This document shows positions 30,303-42,112 of a stretch of 64,000 bases of DNA, in pieces (within the stretch, counting starts at the first letter, position 1; each line of letters starts with the position of its first letter). Location of the stretch: the NCBI GenBank assembly GCA_002786025.1, contig NHNW01000003.1, positions 372,001-436,000 on the forward strand. The letters run 5' to 3'. The notes under the pieces were generated by a model, which ran no database searches, had not been told where the DNA came from, and was given only the letters and a program-made list of their open reading frames with translations. The stretch comes from Zasmidium citrigriseum. Lineage: Eukaryota; Ascomycota; Dothideomycetes; Mycosphaerellales; Mycosphaerellaceae. Made by a program: the position numbers and the translations under genes.

Positions 30303-32522
30303 CTAGAGCTTGCTCTTCGGCTCAACGAGCTTCTCGACTTCGGCGAACTGGTAGTAGAAGTTTAGACACTTCTTGTTGGCGAGGGTGTCTGAGGGTTTGA
30401 TCGTTTTGCCGGAGACGATCTGTTTGACTGGGAGTTCGACTTTCTTCAGGTTTATGGTAGTCTGGACACCCATTAGCCACAGCGTCTTTCATATCAAGAG
30501 GATGAAGATACTCACCGGAATCTCGGGCGTCTCAAACACATACTTCGGCACGCACCTCCTCCCACAATCCCTCGCAATAGCCTCGTTCACCCTCCCCACA
30601 AGCTCCCTCGTAAACTTCTTCCCGGGCTTCATCAACAAAAACAACATCACACTCTCATCCATATCCTGTGGTCTCCTCTGCCCAACACAAATACTATCCT
30701 GAATCTCCTCGGCAAAGTGGAGATCTAAGACGTTGTAGATTTCTGCACTCCCAAATCGCACACCACTAGGATTCAAAACTCCATCCGCTCTGCCATGGAG
30801 ATAGATACCTCCCGTCTTTGGGTGGATGGAGATGAAGTCTCCGTGTGTCCAGACGTTGTCGAAGCGTGAGTAGTAGGAGTTGAAGTACTTTTCGTTGTTG
30901 GGGTCGTCCCAGAACATCAAAGGTTGGGTTGGGAAGCCTCGTGTGCAGACCATCTCGCCTGCTTCGCCCAGTGGCAGGGGTCTGCCTTTGACGCCACGGC
31001 CGCCTTCGATTGTTTGGTCGTATGCTTCGACTTTCATGCCTAGGCAGGGGCCGACGCAGCCGCCGCTATAGACGGGTTGCATGAGGTTGGCGGAGGTGAA
31101 GCAGGCTGCTAGGTCGGTGCCGCCGGAGATGTTGTCCTGTGAAAGACGTTAGAAGACATGGTATGATTTCATGATTGAATGAAGACTTACGAGTTGGACG
31201 TGTGGAGGGAAGGCTTGGTCGTAGAACCATTCGAATTGCGCTTCTGATAAGACCATTCCTGTGCTGATGACTCTTCGCAGTTTGCTCAAGTCTACTACTT
31301 CACGAGGTAGGACTGGTGGTTTTGCTGTGGCCAGAGTCTGCATCCATCTAGGTGAGATGCCCAAGTCGGTGACGTTTTGATCTTGTACCAGCTTCAGGAA
31401 GGAAGTAAGATCTGGCTGGAAAGGTGAGCCATCGTAGAGTACTGCCCGTGCGCCGTTGACGAGCGCTAGGCAGGAGTTGAGATACATGATCCAACCAGTG
31501 GTCGTGAATTGCAAGGTGCAGAGTTCCTCTGGTGGAATCGCTGCGGCGTCTCGATGGAGATTGCCTTCTTTTCTGCTGTTTAGTAGTACGCCTCCGACGT
31601 TGTGGACGATGCATTTGGGCATTCCAGTGGTGCCACTTGAGTACACGATAAGAAAGGGGTCGCCGAACGGGATCCGTTCGAATCGAAGCGTAGTATCGCC
31701 GTTTGCTGCTTCGAGGAAGTTGGCCAGGGTCTCGCAGCGCTTGACGTTGGAGATATCCATAGGCTTGTTCTGAGTCCGTGGCATACTGACGATGCAGCTC
31801 AGTTCTTGAATCCCCTTCATACCGTCCACAATCTCGTTCATCTTTGGCCGAAGGTCGATCGTCTTCCCATTATACAAAGCCCAGTCATCAATGAATACAT
31901 AGCGAGGCTTGATCTGTCGTAGTCGGTCCAGAATTCCTTTCGTACCCATATCAGTACTCGAGCTGCTGAAGATGCCTCCAAGTGCCGTAGCAGCGTAGAA
32001 TACGACCAGCGTGTCTATGGAGTTCGAAGCCACCACAGCAATTCTATCACCCTTCTTCACGCCCCTAGCCCTCATCGCATTCGACAATAACGCCACTCGC
32101 TGCCGAAGTTCCTTCCACGTACACTGCCGAATCTCCGTAGCGCCCTCTCTCGCTTCCGTACATGCAATCCTGTCATCTTCTTTCCGATACGCAGTAGCCT
32201 TGTTGGGATCCTTCTCATCTGGCCAGAAGAGTGAGTTCTCTGCAAAGTTGACTTTCAGGCCTTGGAACCACAGTGGATTCGAGTCCATGCGGGCATTCTC
32301 GTCGACGACCTGGCTATAGGATCCTGAGTGGATGATCGGGTGCTGTTGGAGGAGCTCTTCCCAGAATTGGCCTCTTTGGTCGACAGACCAGGCGTGGAGA
32401 TCGTTCCAGGTTTCAAGGTTTGTGCCTCGCTTTTGGTTGACTTGTTGCATGAATCTGTAGGCGAGGGTAGATTTTGGGTTGGGAGGATCCCAGAGCTTGC
32501 GAGGCATTGGTATCTCTGCCAT
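30303..32522 (-). CDS. Acetoacetyl-CoA synthetase
   Basis: Adenylate-forming ligase that activates acetoacetate with ATP and CoA, part of ketone-body and sterol-precursor metabolism. Exons are 32522-31191, 31136-30516 and 30461-30303 (703 residues); introns are 54 bp each. The N-terminal linker domain is acetyl-CoA-synthetase-like (WNDLHAWSVDQRGQFWEELL, PLWFQGLKVNFAENSLF). The AMP-binding P-loop is IVYSSGTTGMPKCIVHN, then TTTGWIMYLNSCLALVNGA, STGMVLSEAQFEWFYD, GGTDLAACF across intron 1, YSRFDNVWTHGDF and GRADGVLNPSGVRFGSAEIY. The last exon supplies the catalytic-lysine region (NLKKVELPVKQIVSGK). The frame is divergent from a Zn2Cys6 regulator 595 bp away, which may control it. Confidence 0.93.
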
Positions 32523-33117
32523 TCTGCAGGAACCTTTGGTCGAAATGTCTCAAATGAAAGATGCACTTGCAAAATGGCTGGTCCAGAAGTCTACTGTATG
32601 TGCCCAGATGAGTTCCTTATCAAAGATGTAGGAGAAATGGTCTCGCTCGGTCACGATGCCTGTCCCTTCGTCATGGGATTAAACGATTAATGATAGCGGA
32701 TGTATGTCAGAGATGCCATGTCAGTCCCACGCGGTGAGTAAGCTCGGTAAACTCAATGCAAGTGAGGAGAGCTCCTTCCGGCGGGGCAGTCGGCAGTTGT
32801 GGGGAAGGCGCTGTCCCACCAGAATTGCGGAACCTTCAGATTGAGACACATATTTGATGAACAGCAGTAATGTAAAGTCAGGTCTCGTTCTCACTGCATC
32901 ATGAAGTAAAACGCTGGACCCGTCCTCCACGTCTCTGTGCTGGGATATTGGAAAGGCTGAGAATGATTCGGGCCCGAATCTTGGCGCGACGACAACCTCA
33001 AACGTCGTCATCGACGCGTCCCTCGCAGCCATCACAACAACATTGATCCATCGCCAACTGGCCGCGAATGGACTCGCTGCATCTCGTTGGGTATTGAAAA
33101 AGCCGCGCACTTCCGGC
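32523..33117. promoter_or_regulatory. Divergent promoter region, acetoacetyl-CoA synthetase / Zn2Cys6 regulator
   Basis: 595 bp between two divergent starts. Zn2Cys6 proteins often bind CGG triplets in such regions, but no specific operator could be assigned by eye. Confidence 0.45.
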
Positions 33118-35246
33118 ATGAGTGTCCCAATTGCGCAGCTTAGCTGTGAGCAGTGCCAGCGGCGAAAACGGAAGTGCAGCAAGACCGTGCCTTGCGAGGC
33201 CTGCGTGAAAGCAGGCATCACATGTACCGCAGTGCAGCGACACAGGCTGCCGAGAGGAAAAAGCGGCAAGCACAAGTCGAGTATCACCGATCGTCAGGCT
33301 CTGCGAGCCAAGGTGGGACGGCTGGAGAATCTCGTCCAACAGCTTCAGCAGAAGAACCCAGGCGCAAATGATCCGGTATGCCACCAAGGGGAGTCGATCT
33401 CAGGATGCTTACTGCCATCTGGTTAGAATACGGCCAAGTCACCAGCCCCCAAAGCTTCAGGAAATGGCAATCATCTTGGCTCCTTCGTCGCTCAAGACTT
33501 TTGGACGGATCTTTCGAGTGAAGTTGCCGGTCTGAAAGACATTTTGGAGCGTCCTGATTCCCTTGAATCCGAAGAGCGGTCGGAGGAGCTGACTTCCTCG
33601 AATGATACACCTTCCTCAAAGACCGGCTCCCAAGATGACTATGGTGGCTCTCATAGCCTCTTGTTCGATACTGACGATAGCACATCCGACGACTACAACC
33701 TCAGCCTGGACTTGAAGAACCGACTGCTTGATGTTTACAAAGAAAGGATCGATGCTATCTTCAAGCCGTTCCACTGGCCTTCAACGCTCAATCGCATCCG
33801 TCTGCACCATTTAAACGGCAATTGGCAAGAGAAGCAAGACCAAGGCTCTAGAGCCATCGAGCATGCGATATACTTTATTGCAGCTTGCTCGTTATTTGAT
33901 CATGAGCTCGATGGACGACCAACGCTAGTGCAATATTTGCGCCAGTCCACCGAGCGAGCACTGACCGATGCAGGTGTGTTGACTACGACATCGCTCGTGG
34001 TTCTACAAGCATTTGTGTTGTATCTGGTCTGTATTCTCTCAACTTGGAAGCTCGTTTTCCGGGGGGCTTCTGCCCCTGAAGGCAGTCTGCTAACGCTCGA
34101 TAGGCTGCAATCCGAGCGTGTCAAGCCAACGCCCAACAATGGACACTGACTGCGATTGCTGTTCGCCTTGCGAACGCCCAAGGCATGCCCTCAAATTTGG
34201 CCAGCGCAGGATTGACTTTGGACATGGAAGTGCGGCGGCGAGCATGGCACTGTATAGCTGTTCTCGACATTCAGAGCGCATTCGATCGAGGCTCGCAACC
34301 GCTCATCAAGTCCAACGAGTTGCACTCTTTGCCTGCTGATTTGAATGACTGCGAGATTGGTGAGGCCCCGAACCCATCGACAGGAGTGACAGCACAAACA
34401 CGGTGGACCGACATGTCACTGAGTTTCATCATGTACCAAGCGAACATCTGTCAAAGACGAGTGGCAGAAATCGGACTCTCCGTGGGCGACAGTAAGATCG
34501 ACCCCTTCGTGGCTCGCCAAGAGCAAGTCGCAGCACTTGCAGAGTTCGAGGGCTACGTGCGGCGGTTGTCGATCCTTTGCGGCTCTTCTCCATCAAGCAG
34601 ACAGAAACATGCGATTGCGGTAGCGGAAGAGAGCCTGGTCGCTATACGCTTACTACTCCACCGACCACTGCACCGTCGAAGCAAACGACCTACGGTGGCG
34701 TTAAGCGACGACTTTGATATTTTGCGAACAGCCATTGAGGTTCTGGAACGCTCGCAGATGAAACGGACGCAGTATGAGTTCGCTCCGTGGGCTTGGTTCC
34801 AGTGGGTGAAATGGTACGCCCTCGCCGTGGTACTGGCTGAGCTTTGCGGAGAGCAGAACGGTCCTTTGGCGGAGAGGGCGTGGAGTGTGGCCCAGCTGTC
34901 CTTCAACGACTATGCAAAAGATGTGGCGGACACCAAGAAAGGTTTGCTGTGGAAGCCCATAGCCAGACTGATGCGCAAAGTGGAAAGTGTACGACAACCT
35001 CATCAATCGGCCAGGAAAATGAAAGATCGAAACTCAATAGTGGCTGGCACTGTGCCCATGGCCCTGGAAGGAAAGATGCCAACCAACCCTATCTCTGACC
35101 AGGACAGCGAAGTCACGATGAAAGATGTCAGCGATCTATTCCCTGGCGCTATGGAGCTGGACGATATCCCCTGGCTTCAGTGGGATTTGTTGATCAGCGA
35201 CTTCAATGACCCTGCTTCGCTTGACGAGTATTACATTAACACATGA
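33118..35246 (+). CDS. Zn2Cys6 transcription factor (fungal-specific)
   Basis: Nuclear DNA-binding regulator, 666 residues. Exons are 33118-33375, 33427-34026 and 34104-35246. The binuclear zinc cluster has cysteines at 10, 13, 20, 26, 29 and 36 (CEQCQRRKRKC…CEACVKAGITC). A basic linker and a short leucine-zipper-like coiled coil follow (LRAKVGRLENLVQQLQQK, about 68-85). The middle part is the fungal-specific regulatory domain (AQQWTLTAIAVRLANAQGM, MEVRRRAWHCIAVLDIQSA), created by the second splice, whose donor GTCTGT is unusual. The acidic C-terminus (DVSDLFPGAMELDDIPWLQWD) may be an activation segment. It ends 54 bp from the convergent dehydrogenase gene. Target genes are inferred from position only: the divergent acetoacetyl-CoA synthetase and the redox genes to its right. 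Confidence 0.88.
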
Positions 35247-35300
35247 TGCTGGGCAACGCTACTGACTAGGTACTTCTGGATTGTCAAATTTCAATCCCTA

Positions 35301-36365
35301 CTACACGAGAACCTCGCAGACATCAGGCTGGATACGATTCAACGTATCCACCAGCTCCGACCAAATCTTCTTCTGCACCTCCTGTCCTTCTTGACTTCTG
35401 ACCCACACCGAAGCGGGCTTCACCTGACATTCACTCAAGTAGTGCCCGTGGGTCTCCTGCCCAGAGGCAATCGCCGACGTCAAGGTCCGAGCGCCAACCT
35501 CTGGCGTCCTCCCGATGAGCTTCAGGAGATTCCGAGCGAAAGCACCTCCATCATCTTGTCTGAAAAGCTCCGTCTTGCACCAACCCGGGTTAGGGAAGTT
35601 GAAGATGACGCCCGCTTTGGACAGTTCTGTTGACCTCGACATTTGCCTGGCCATTTCCTGCAAGCACAGAAGGACGATCAGCTTGCTGAGGAAGTATCGA
35701 CCCGCCATGTCTGCCTGGCCCTTGTCGCTGAGGGTTGCAAAGACCTTCCCCTTCGGAGGCTGTACAAGCTGTTTATGGTCGGCAAAGCAGTGCACTACCG
35801 ATCCCACGATGCACATATGACTGTCTTCTCCCGAATGTGAGGCTGTATCTCGCAACTTCGGCAAGCAGAGCAGGCACAGCAGGAAAGACGAGACGACATT
35901 GACTGTCAATGTTTGCTCCATTCCCTCGGCGACGTGGTATTCGTTGGTAGAGATGCCTGCGTTGGCCACGAGAGCGTCGAGACGAGGGAGCTCTCTGTTG
36001 ACCTTTTGGGCGAATGACTTGACCGAGTCGTAGTTCGCCATATCGACCTCCCACACTTGGATATTCGAGCTCTTGCCCGCAGCATTTCCGGCCACGATCT
36101 TATCTTTCGCGGCCTCGCCTTTGCGAACGTTTCGACAGCCAAGAATGAGGTTCGATACCTTCAAGCGCACGCTGCAGCGTCGTCAGTCGACCGAATGACT
36201 CTTTCGATGGAGATCGACCTACAGTTGCTTTGCACACTCGAAGCCTAGTCCAGTATTTCCGCCGGTAATCACGACTGTCTTGCCTGCGAAGCTGATATTT
36301 GGAAGTAGCGGTGTCTGAAAGAGCTGTCCCCTCATGAATTGGAGAATATCCGAAGGTGCCGGCAT
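35301..36365 (-). CDS. Short-chain dehydrogenase/reductase
   Basis: NAD(P)-dependent oxidoreductase of the SDR superfamily, closest in style to fungal retinol-dehydrogenase-like reductases. Exons are 36365-36223 and 36171-35301 (337 residues), intron 51 bp. The Rossmann motif TGGNTGLG is at 34-41, NAG at 118-120, a candidate catalytic Ser at about 172 and Tyr207-x3-Lys211 (YFLSK). The sequence NPGWCKTEL follows, as in this subfamily. The substrate is unknown. The first gene on the minus strand after the regulator, it opens a run of oxidoreductase-type genes. Confidence 0.88.
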
Positions 36366-36750
36366 TGTCGCGATTTCTCGGGAGCTCTTGACTTTTGAAT
36401 GAGTGTTTGAACGACAAGAGGGAAGACTGAATACCTACGAGGGTATATGTGTTCATATTTAAGAACAGTCGCTCGGTCTTTGGGATGTCAACCTGGATCC
36501 ATGCTACGGGCTGTCGAAGAGTCCGCAGAAGCCGCAAAACCCGCGACCAACAAAAACACAAAGCACAACACTTGGCCAGCACAGCGATGAAGGAGATATC
36601 TCAACATTGGATCAATCGACATTTCTAAGCTCGGCATTAATCTGGCAATGTTGTTCCCCAGCATGCGAAACCCCGAACAGAGCGCCAGTGGAGCAGGGAT
36701 CACACAGCCTCGTCCGTCGCTGCCGACGTTCGTTCGCTTGCAGACACATC
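36366..36750. other. Intergenic, no gene seen
   Basis: Promoter of the dehydrogenase and 3' flank of the DUF1772 gene. Confidence 0.5.
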
Positions 36751-37221
36751 TCAGACGAACGCAGTCACCAACCCAGCAATACCCGCCGTAAACATCATTC
36801 CACATCGAACCCAATTCTGCGCCGTCCACGTCTTCAACAACTTCGTGACCTCCGCTCCGGACTTCGCCTGCATCGCCGCGCTCTCGCTGATCTCAATCAG
36901 CCTGTAGATGCCGCTGGCCATGACGAGCCTCGTGAAAGGCATGACTCCAAACGTCAAGATGGCGCCGGCAGTATAGAGTCGCCGATGGGTGGAGTTGCGA
37001 GTGGTGTAGGCTAGATATCCAAAGGCTGTGGAAGCGATGAGAGCTCCCGGAACAGCGATCACGGCTCCGCGATTGTACACTTGCTTGAAGATTGGTGTCG
37101 AGACTGAGGCAGCTTCATTGAGGATTATGGGGAGTGAATTCTGGGATAAGGCCAGTTGGTATCCAGATACGAGGAAGGCTGTTGGGATGGCGATGAGTTT
37201 TGCTGCTTCGGTGGAGTCCAT
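36751..37221 (-). CDS. DUF1772-family membrane protein (anthrone-oxygenase-like)
   Basis: Small integral membrane protein of 156 residues in one exon with four hydrophobic segments (around 8-25, 53-72, 82-100 and 135-155). The layout and the motifs RGAVIAVPGALIASTAFGYLAY and FTRLVMASGIYRLIE fit the DUF1772 family. Family members include anthrone oxygenases of fungal aromatic polyketide pathways as well as uncharacterised proteins. Genes around it (dehydrogenase, FAD monooxygenase, NmrA-like) are of the kinds found with such enzymes. Specific activity is an inference. Confidence 0.7.
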   Translation of the reverse strand: MDSTEAAKLIAIPTAFLVSGYQLALSQNSLPIILNEAASVSTPIFKQVYNRGAVIAVPGALIASTAFGYLAYTTRNSTHRRLYTAGAILTFGVMPFTRLVMASGIYRLIEISESAAMQAKSGAEVTKLLKTWTAQNWVRCGMMFTAGIAGLVTAFV

Positions 37222-37745
37222 TGTGGTGAGTTGTGCCGCGGGGAACTTCTGATGAGATTCGAAGCCTGGTATGATGCCGATATTGATCGATTGCTTGGAG
37301 ATCTATCAACTCGCCAAGTGTCTTCGCAGCTGATACTTGTACCACGATCGCGGCTGAAGAGGTTGGCGCTATTGCAAGCCACCTTTGGAGCTCTAGGCTT
37401 CTTCGATCTTGACGTCGGGACTCCCCACACCAAATGTGGTTCTTCTTAAAGGCCGTAACACAACAAACGGGCTATGTTCATCCGGCTACACGGATTTCGA
37501 ACGATAGCAGCCGGCCGATCGAGTGTGTGGGACGTCCTGTTGGACAAAGGAAGGTCGGTTACTGGTGTAAAGGTAAGTGATGACTGATGATTGTGGCGTC
37601 TGCTTTCGGCCGTTGAAAAGGAATGTCAATGGCTGGACGCGAATGTGGCGCGCTTTTACGAAGTGGAACGCGTATACCAAACACAGCTTCCCTCAAACAA
37701 ACCCGTGTCAAGGTCGCCTTCGATAGCAGCTTTCGGACGGATAGG
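37222..37745. other. Intergenic, no gene seen
   Basis: Promoter of the DUF1772 gene and 3' flank of the monooxygenase. No feature recognised. Confidence 0.5.
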
Positions 37746-39124
37746 TTACTTTTCGATTTGGACCTCAAGCCCGCTCAGGTCCTCCGAGAAGTCATCCTCC
37801 CTCGACTTGGACGTCCACCACAAGAACCTGACGTTTCTGGTCAGCAACAGAAACCATCTGATACAGCGCAATATACATCTCACCATGGAGTCAGCCAGAG
37901 CATCAACTGATGCGCCAGCCACCCTTTGTCCCGCACATTCTCCCACCTCTGGACGGCCGTCCGGTATGCAGCATCCACAGTTGGGCGGCGAATCTTCTCA
38001 TATGCCCGAAAGATGGACAACAGGCTCGACGTCTCATGATTCATCATAGCCCGGCCAAAGACGATCGCATCCTCGATGCAAATCCCAGTGGACTCACCCT
38101 GAGGTGGCATCTGGTCTGACAGTCAGTCAAGATCATGGCCGGTGACAGGGTTGCTCACAGCGTGTGCAGCATCTCCTAGAAGGATGCACCTTCCACCAGC
38201 ACTAGTCCATGTTCCACCAGGCGGCAATTGATACACAGGGTACAAAGTCCAATCACCAGCATCTTCGACGAGCTGCTTCAACTCTGGCATGGCCTTGTTG
38301 TCGAAGCGCTCCAAGATTTGCCTCTTAATCACTTCTTGATCTGAACCCTTAATCTTCCAGCCCTCCCGACTGTTGACTTCTTCAGTCTGGACTACCACGG
38401 CAATGTACTGGAGTTTTCTGGAGTTTTCGAAGTAACTGGCCATGAAGCTCCCTTTTCTCGACGATATCAACGCCGTTGTCTGCCAGCGAAGCTGTGCTTC
38501 GTCCTGGACTTTCGACGTGGCCATTGAAGTTGCAATGCCCGTGTATGTCGGCATACGCTCGATGTCGATGAGCAACTGTCGAACGGAGGAATGGATTCCG
38601 TCGCAGCCAAGGAGTACATCACAAACGAGCTCGCTGCCGTCCTCGAAGCCGATGTGTACGCCTTCAGCAGACTCTCCGATCCTCGAAATTTTCCGGCCAA
38701 AGTGGACTGCACATCTTTCCTGTTTCTCAACGACCTGGAGCAACGCCTTCTGCAGCTGCCACCGCATTGTTCGCATAGCGAAGTACTTCTTCGCCTCGCC
38801 TTTACCGATTCCAGTTCCATCTTGCCCACGAAAATCGACCTCGCCGCTTCTCTTCCCAGTATACAGGTCGAACACCTCAATGGTTTTGCATTCTGCGCCA
38901 GCTCTGTCTGCCAACAAGATCTCCAGAACTCCAAGATGGTCAAGATATCGAAGAGCTTTGGGGGTGAGATTGACCGCTCCACCGATTGTTGAAGGAGACG
39001 AGCGAATCTCCACAATCGTGATTTGGGGTTTGAGGTCCTTCAGGTATTTTTGGAGTGCAATTGCACTGGCCAGTCCTGTGATCCCAGCGCCAACAATCAC
39101 AACGTTCAGGGGCGCGACGGGCAT
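37746..39124 (-). CDS. FAD-dependent monooxygenase (salicylate-hydroxylase-like)
   Basis: Class A flavoprotein hydroxylase acting on aromatic or related substrates with NAD(P)H and oxygen. Exons are 39124-38159, 38110-37884 and 37827-37746 (424 residues), introns 48 and 56 bp. The FAD-binding motif GAGITG is at 12-17, an Arg contact in MRTMRWQLQKAL, the DG-type motif is VLLGCDGIHS, and GDAAHA at 317-322 joins across intron 1 to MPPQGESTGICIEDA. The third exon completes the tail (TPWFLWWTSKSRED), which matches the family and supports the model. All cofactor motifs are present. Substrate unknown. Confidence 0.88.
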
Positions 39125-39490
39125 GTTGATGAGACGGCGTGATTCAGAGCAGAAAAGGATCTGACGACATTCGTGTTTTAGGACTGACTACAACAGGTCA
39201 TCGCCACGAGATTCCCTTGGATTCCCTGCCTTCATGTCGCGCTTCTCGCGTGAAAATGTGGCGCCCGGATTCGCGTTCAACCATCAGCTCTCGGACGCCA
39301 CATACAGCTTTCATTGGTGTGTCTCAAGAGCAGGCAGAGCCAGCGAACGTACTTTCTGGTCGTCTTACGAGCTCATCGCACCGAGAGGTCTGAGATTACC
39401 TGAGATTGGCAGCCCTGCGGCGCTCACGAGGGCGATTATACCATGTGGAGGGAAGATTCAATCTGACATTGATTCCATGCTGACCGTACT
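39125..39490. other. Intergenic, no gene seen
   Basis: Promoter of the monooxygenase and 3' flank of the DJ-1/PfpI gene. Confidence 0.5.
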
Positions 39491-40271
39491 CTACTCACCA
39501 TTTCGATACTCAACACTCCTTACAGGCCATCCTCCAATACTGATGACTTGCTCAGCAAGTGTTCCCGGACCACCCCAAGTGTGCTCGACAAAGGCCTTCA
39601 TCATATCAGTCCCATTCAACAAAGCTCCGCTGGTCCAAGTCTTCTCATCGCCTGCCATTACATATCTCTTCTGGACCCAATCAACTTCGGGATGCCCGTT
39701 TTTCGTTGGCTCATAGACCGGAAGTGGAGCAGTAGCGGTCTTGCCTTTCAGGACACCGGCCTGCAAGGGAGCCATCATGCCACCGCAGATGGACAAGAAC
39801 GCAGAACACTCCTTGTGAGCTTTGCGAATGAAGTTGAGCTCAACTTCGTTGGCATCGGGGCCCCAGTGAGCTCCCATGAGCACGATGTCCAGGGGTGGGC
39901 AGCTCTCGAACGAGTCCTGCAAAGCCCCATCAGTAAATGTTTCTGCAACCATGATCTGCATCCAATCGAACGGACCGTAGTCTGGATAACGATTCCCGAC
40001 GTCATCTTGGCTGGAGTGCCCTTCTCGTTAACCCAATGAAAGTCAACATCGACGGCCTGCTTCTTCATTTCGTCCGGGAAAGGCATCGCATTCGCGAATT
40101 CTTTCGTCAAGCCGTGGATGAGGTCGATTGGAGCGGTGTCCAGGATCTCGGTCACGCTTCTCAGGAAGTCAGGAACGAACCAAGATGCATCAAACGCCAG
40201 ACTTACCCGCCCATGAGTATGACACCGACATGGAGTTTGCGGCCAGGATTGCGGAGGTTGATTTTGGTCAT
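39491..40271 (-). CDS. DJ-1/PfpI-family protein
   Basis: Class I glutamine-amidotransferase-like fold with a nucleophilic cysteine. Exons are 40271-40207, 40159-39976 and 39916-39491 (224 residues), introns 47 and 59 bp. The start MTKINLRNPGRKLHVGVILMG and the segment SVTEILDTAPIDLIHG fit the fungal subfamily, as does DSFESCPPLDIVLMGAH formed by the last splice. The nucleophile elbow is FLSICGG with Cys127. The last intron starts with an unusual GTCCGT donor, but the join is forced by the conserved DSFESCPPLD. The biochemical role is uncertain; members include isonitrile hydratase-like enzymes and stress proteins. Confidence 0.82.
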
Positions 40272-41184
40272 GTTGTTGAAGTTGGAGTATGTCGGTTTTG
40301 GTGAGTGAAGTTGTCCGTTTCTTTGCTGAACCGCGTTCTGTGGGACTTTCTCTCAACTTATATCTCTAGCCCATGCCATCCCAATGCCATTTCATAACTC
40401 CAACATCCTCGTTCCCGTACGCGATCTTCCTGGAAACTTGCTCAAAATCATCGAAAGTCCCACCGCCGAGAACGCCTCCAGCTTCAGGCATCAGCATACC
40501 ATTGCATCAGCTCATCCGTGAAGCCAAAGCTTGTCGTCGTATATCTAAAGCGGAAACGTTTCACGACCAGCTTTCGCATTCTGCTTTCGACGCTTAGCAA
40601 TCGATAGTTATGCTATCCTGGTGCCTAAAATATGCTGTGGCAGTAGTCCAGAGACATGTTTGTCGTATCTAAAGCATTTGGGTTCAGTCTGCTCTCAAAG
40701 ATCGTTCTTGATCTGTTGCCCCATGGAGTAGATGACATCGGACCCTTGTCAGTCCAGCCTTGTGGTCGTTCATTCTTCGAATAAGGCCTTCGATGCAGGC
40801 CTTTCGACCGTTCTTACCTCACCACTTTCGCGAGCGTCCATGCTCTGCGAAGTTTCAAGAGAATGGTGAGCAGATGGCATATCCATGGAAGATCGGATGT
40901 TCACTTGGCCTCGATCGATGGCTTCTAAAAGCCCTATTATTCTTCAGCTTCAGGGACCCTATGAAGCCACAGAAATCCTACAATACTATTAACCGGAAAG
41001 AGTCCTCGGAGACAGGCCCTTGCTCGAAACTTGTGGCCATTGAAACGAAGACCGGATCAAAGTCACCTTATGTCCGAAGCGGAGGAACTTGCTCCAGTTG
41101 CATCACCTCAACAGGCATTTCTGAAGTCGAGGTATTTAACAACACGAGCCGTCGAACACATCTCAACAGACAACAACACACGTC
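40272..41184. promoter_or_regulatory. Divergent promoter region, DJ-1/PfpI and NmrA-like genes
   Basis: 913 bp between divergent starts. No specific site recognised. Confidence 0.45.
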
Positions 41185-42090
41185 ATGTCGTCGCCAAAAG
41201 TCATCGTCTTCGGCCCAACAGGCAACATTGGCTCCGTAGCCTCCAAGACTGCTCAACAACATGGAGCGAAAGTCTTCCTCGCCATGCGCGATCCTTCCAA
41301 GCAGATCCCAGGTCTCAGCGCAGAAGAAGAGAAAGCTGGTGGTTTTGAACGTATACAAGCAGACCTGACGCAACCGGAGACCGTCGGAGCTGCCGTCAAG
41401 CAATCCGGTGCCACAAGAGCTTTCATCTACCTGGCGACTCAAAGCAAAGACCACATGAAAAGCACACTCGAAGCTCTCAAGAACGCAGGAATTGAGTACC
41501 TTGTCTTTCTCAGCAGCTTCACGGTCGCCAACCCACCGAAAGACGCCAACCCAGAAGACTTGATCAGCTTCGTACACTCAAAAGTGGAGGTCAACCTGGA
41601 AGAAGTCTTCGGAAAAGGCAACTATTGCGCTATCAGACCAGGAGGATTCGCCACCAACTCTCTTCGATGGAAAGAAGGCATCAAATCCGGAACCCTCAAA
41701 ATGCACGCCTTGAACTTCATGATGGACTGTATCACGCCTGGAGATATGGGCCGCGTGAGCGGGACTGTCCTGACGAAAGGGGCCGATGAGCAGGCGGTTT
41801 ATCTTTATGGGCCGCAGAATCTTGCGTCTAAGGAGGTTGCGATGAGGATCGCGAAGGTCATCGGCAAGGACTTGAAGGTCGAGTCGCAGAGTGATGAGGA
41901 AGCTACTGAGGAGATGACGGCCCAGGGCATTCCTCCGCCTTTTGTGAAGTATATGGTCAGGGTGGGAAAGGGAAAGGGGATTGAGAGGCCAAACTATGAG
42001 CAGGGCGTTGAAAATGTTAAGAAGTATACCGGTAAGCCGGCACAGACTCTTGAGAGCTGGGTCGAAGAGAACAAGGGCCTCTTCGAGTAA
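41185..42090 (+). CDS. NmrA-like NAD(P)-binding protein
   Basis: Atypical short-chain dehydrogenase fold, 301 residues, one exon. The dinucleotide-binding motif GPTGNIG is at 9-15, then AMRDPSKQIPGL, the acidic strand end QADLTQPETV, FIYLATQSKDHMKSTLEALKNAG, and the AIRPGGFATNSL substrate-side segment. Members either reduce isoflavone-like or ketone substrates or act as redox sensors that bind regulators. No active-site Tyr-x3-Lys is obvious, so either is possible. It ends 22 bp from the convergent hydrolase gene, so transcripts probably overlap. Confidence 0.85.
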   Translation: MSSPKVIVFGPTGNIGSVASKTAQQHGAKVFLAMRDPSKQIPGLSAEEEKAGGFERIQADLTQPETVGAAVKQSGATRAFIYLATQSKDHMKSTLEALKNAGIEYLVFLSSFTVANPPKDANPEDLISFVHSKVEVNLEEVFGKGNYCAIRPGGFATNSLRWKEGIKSGTLKMHALNFMMDCITPGDMGRVSGTVLTKGADEQAVYLYGPQNLASKEVAMRIAKVIGKDLKVESQSDEEATEEMTAQGIPPPFVKYMVRVGKGKGIERPNYEQGVENVKKYTGKPAQTLESWVEENKGLFE

Positions 42091-42112
42091 GTCGTCCTTG
42101 ATCTTGTAGACT

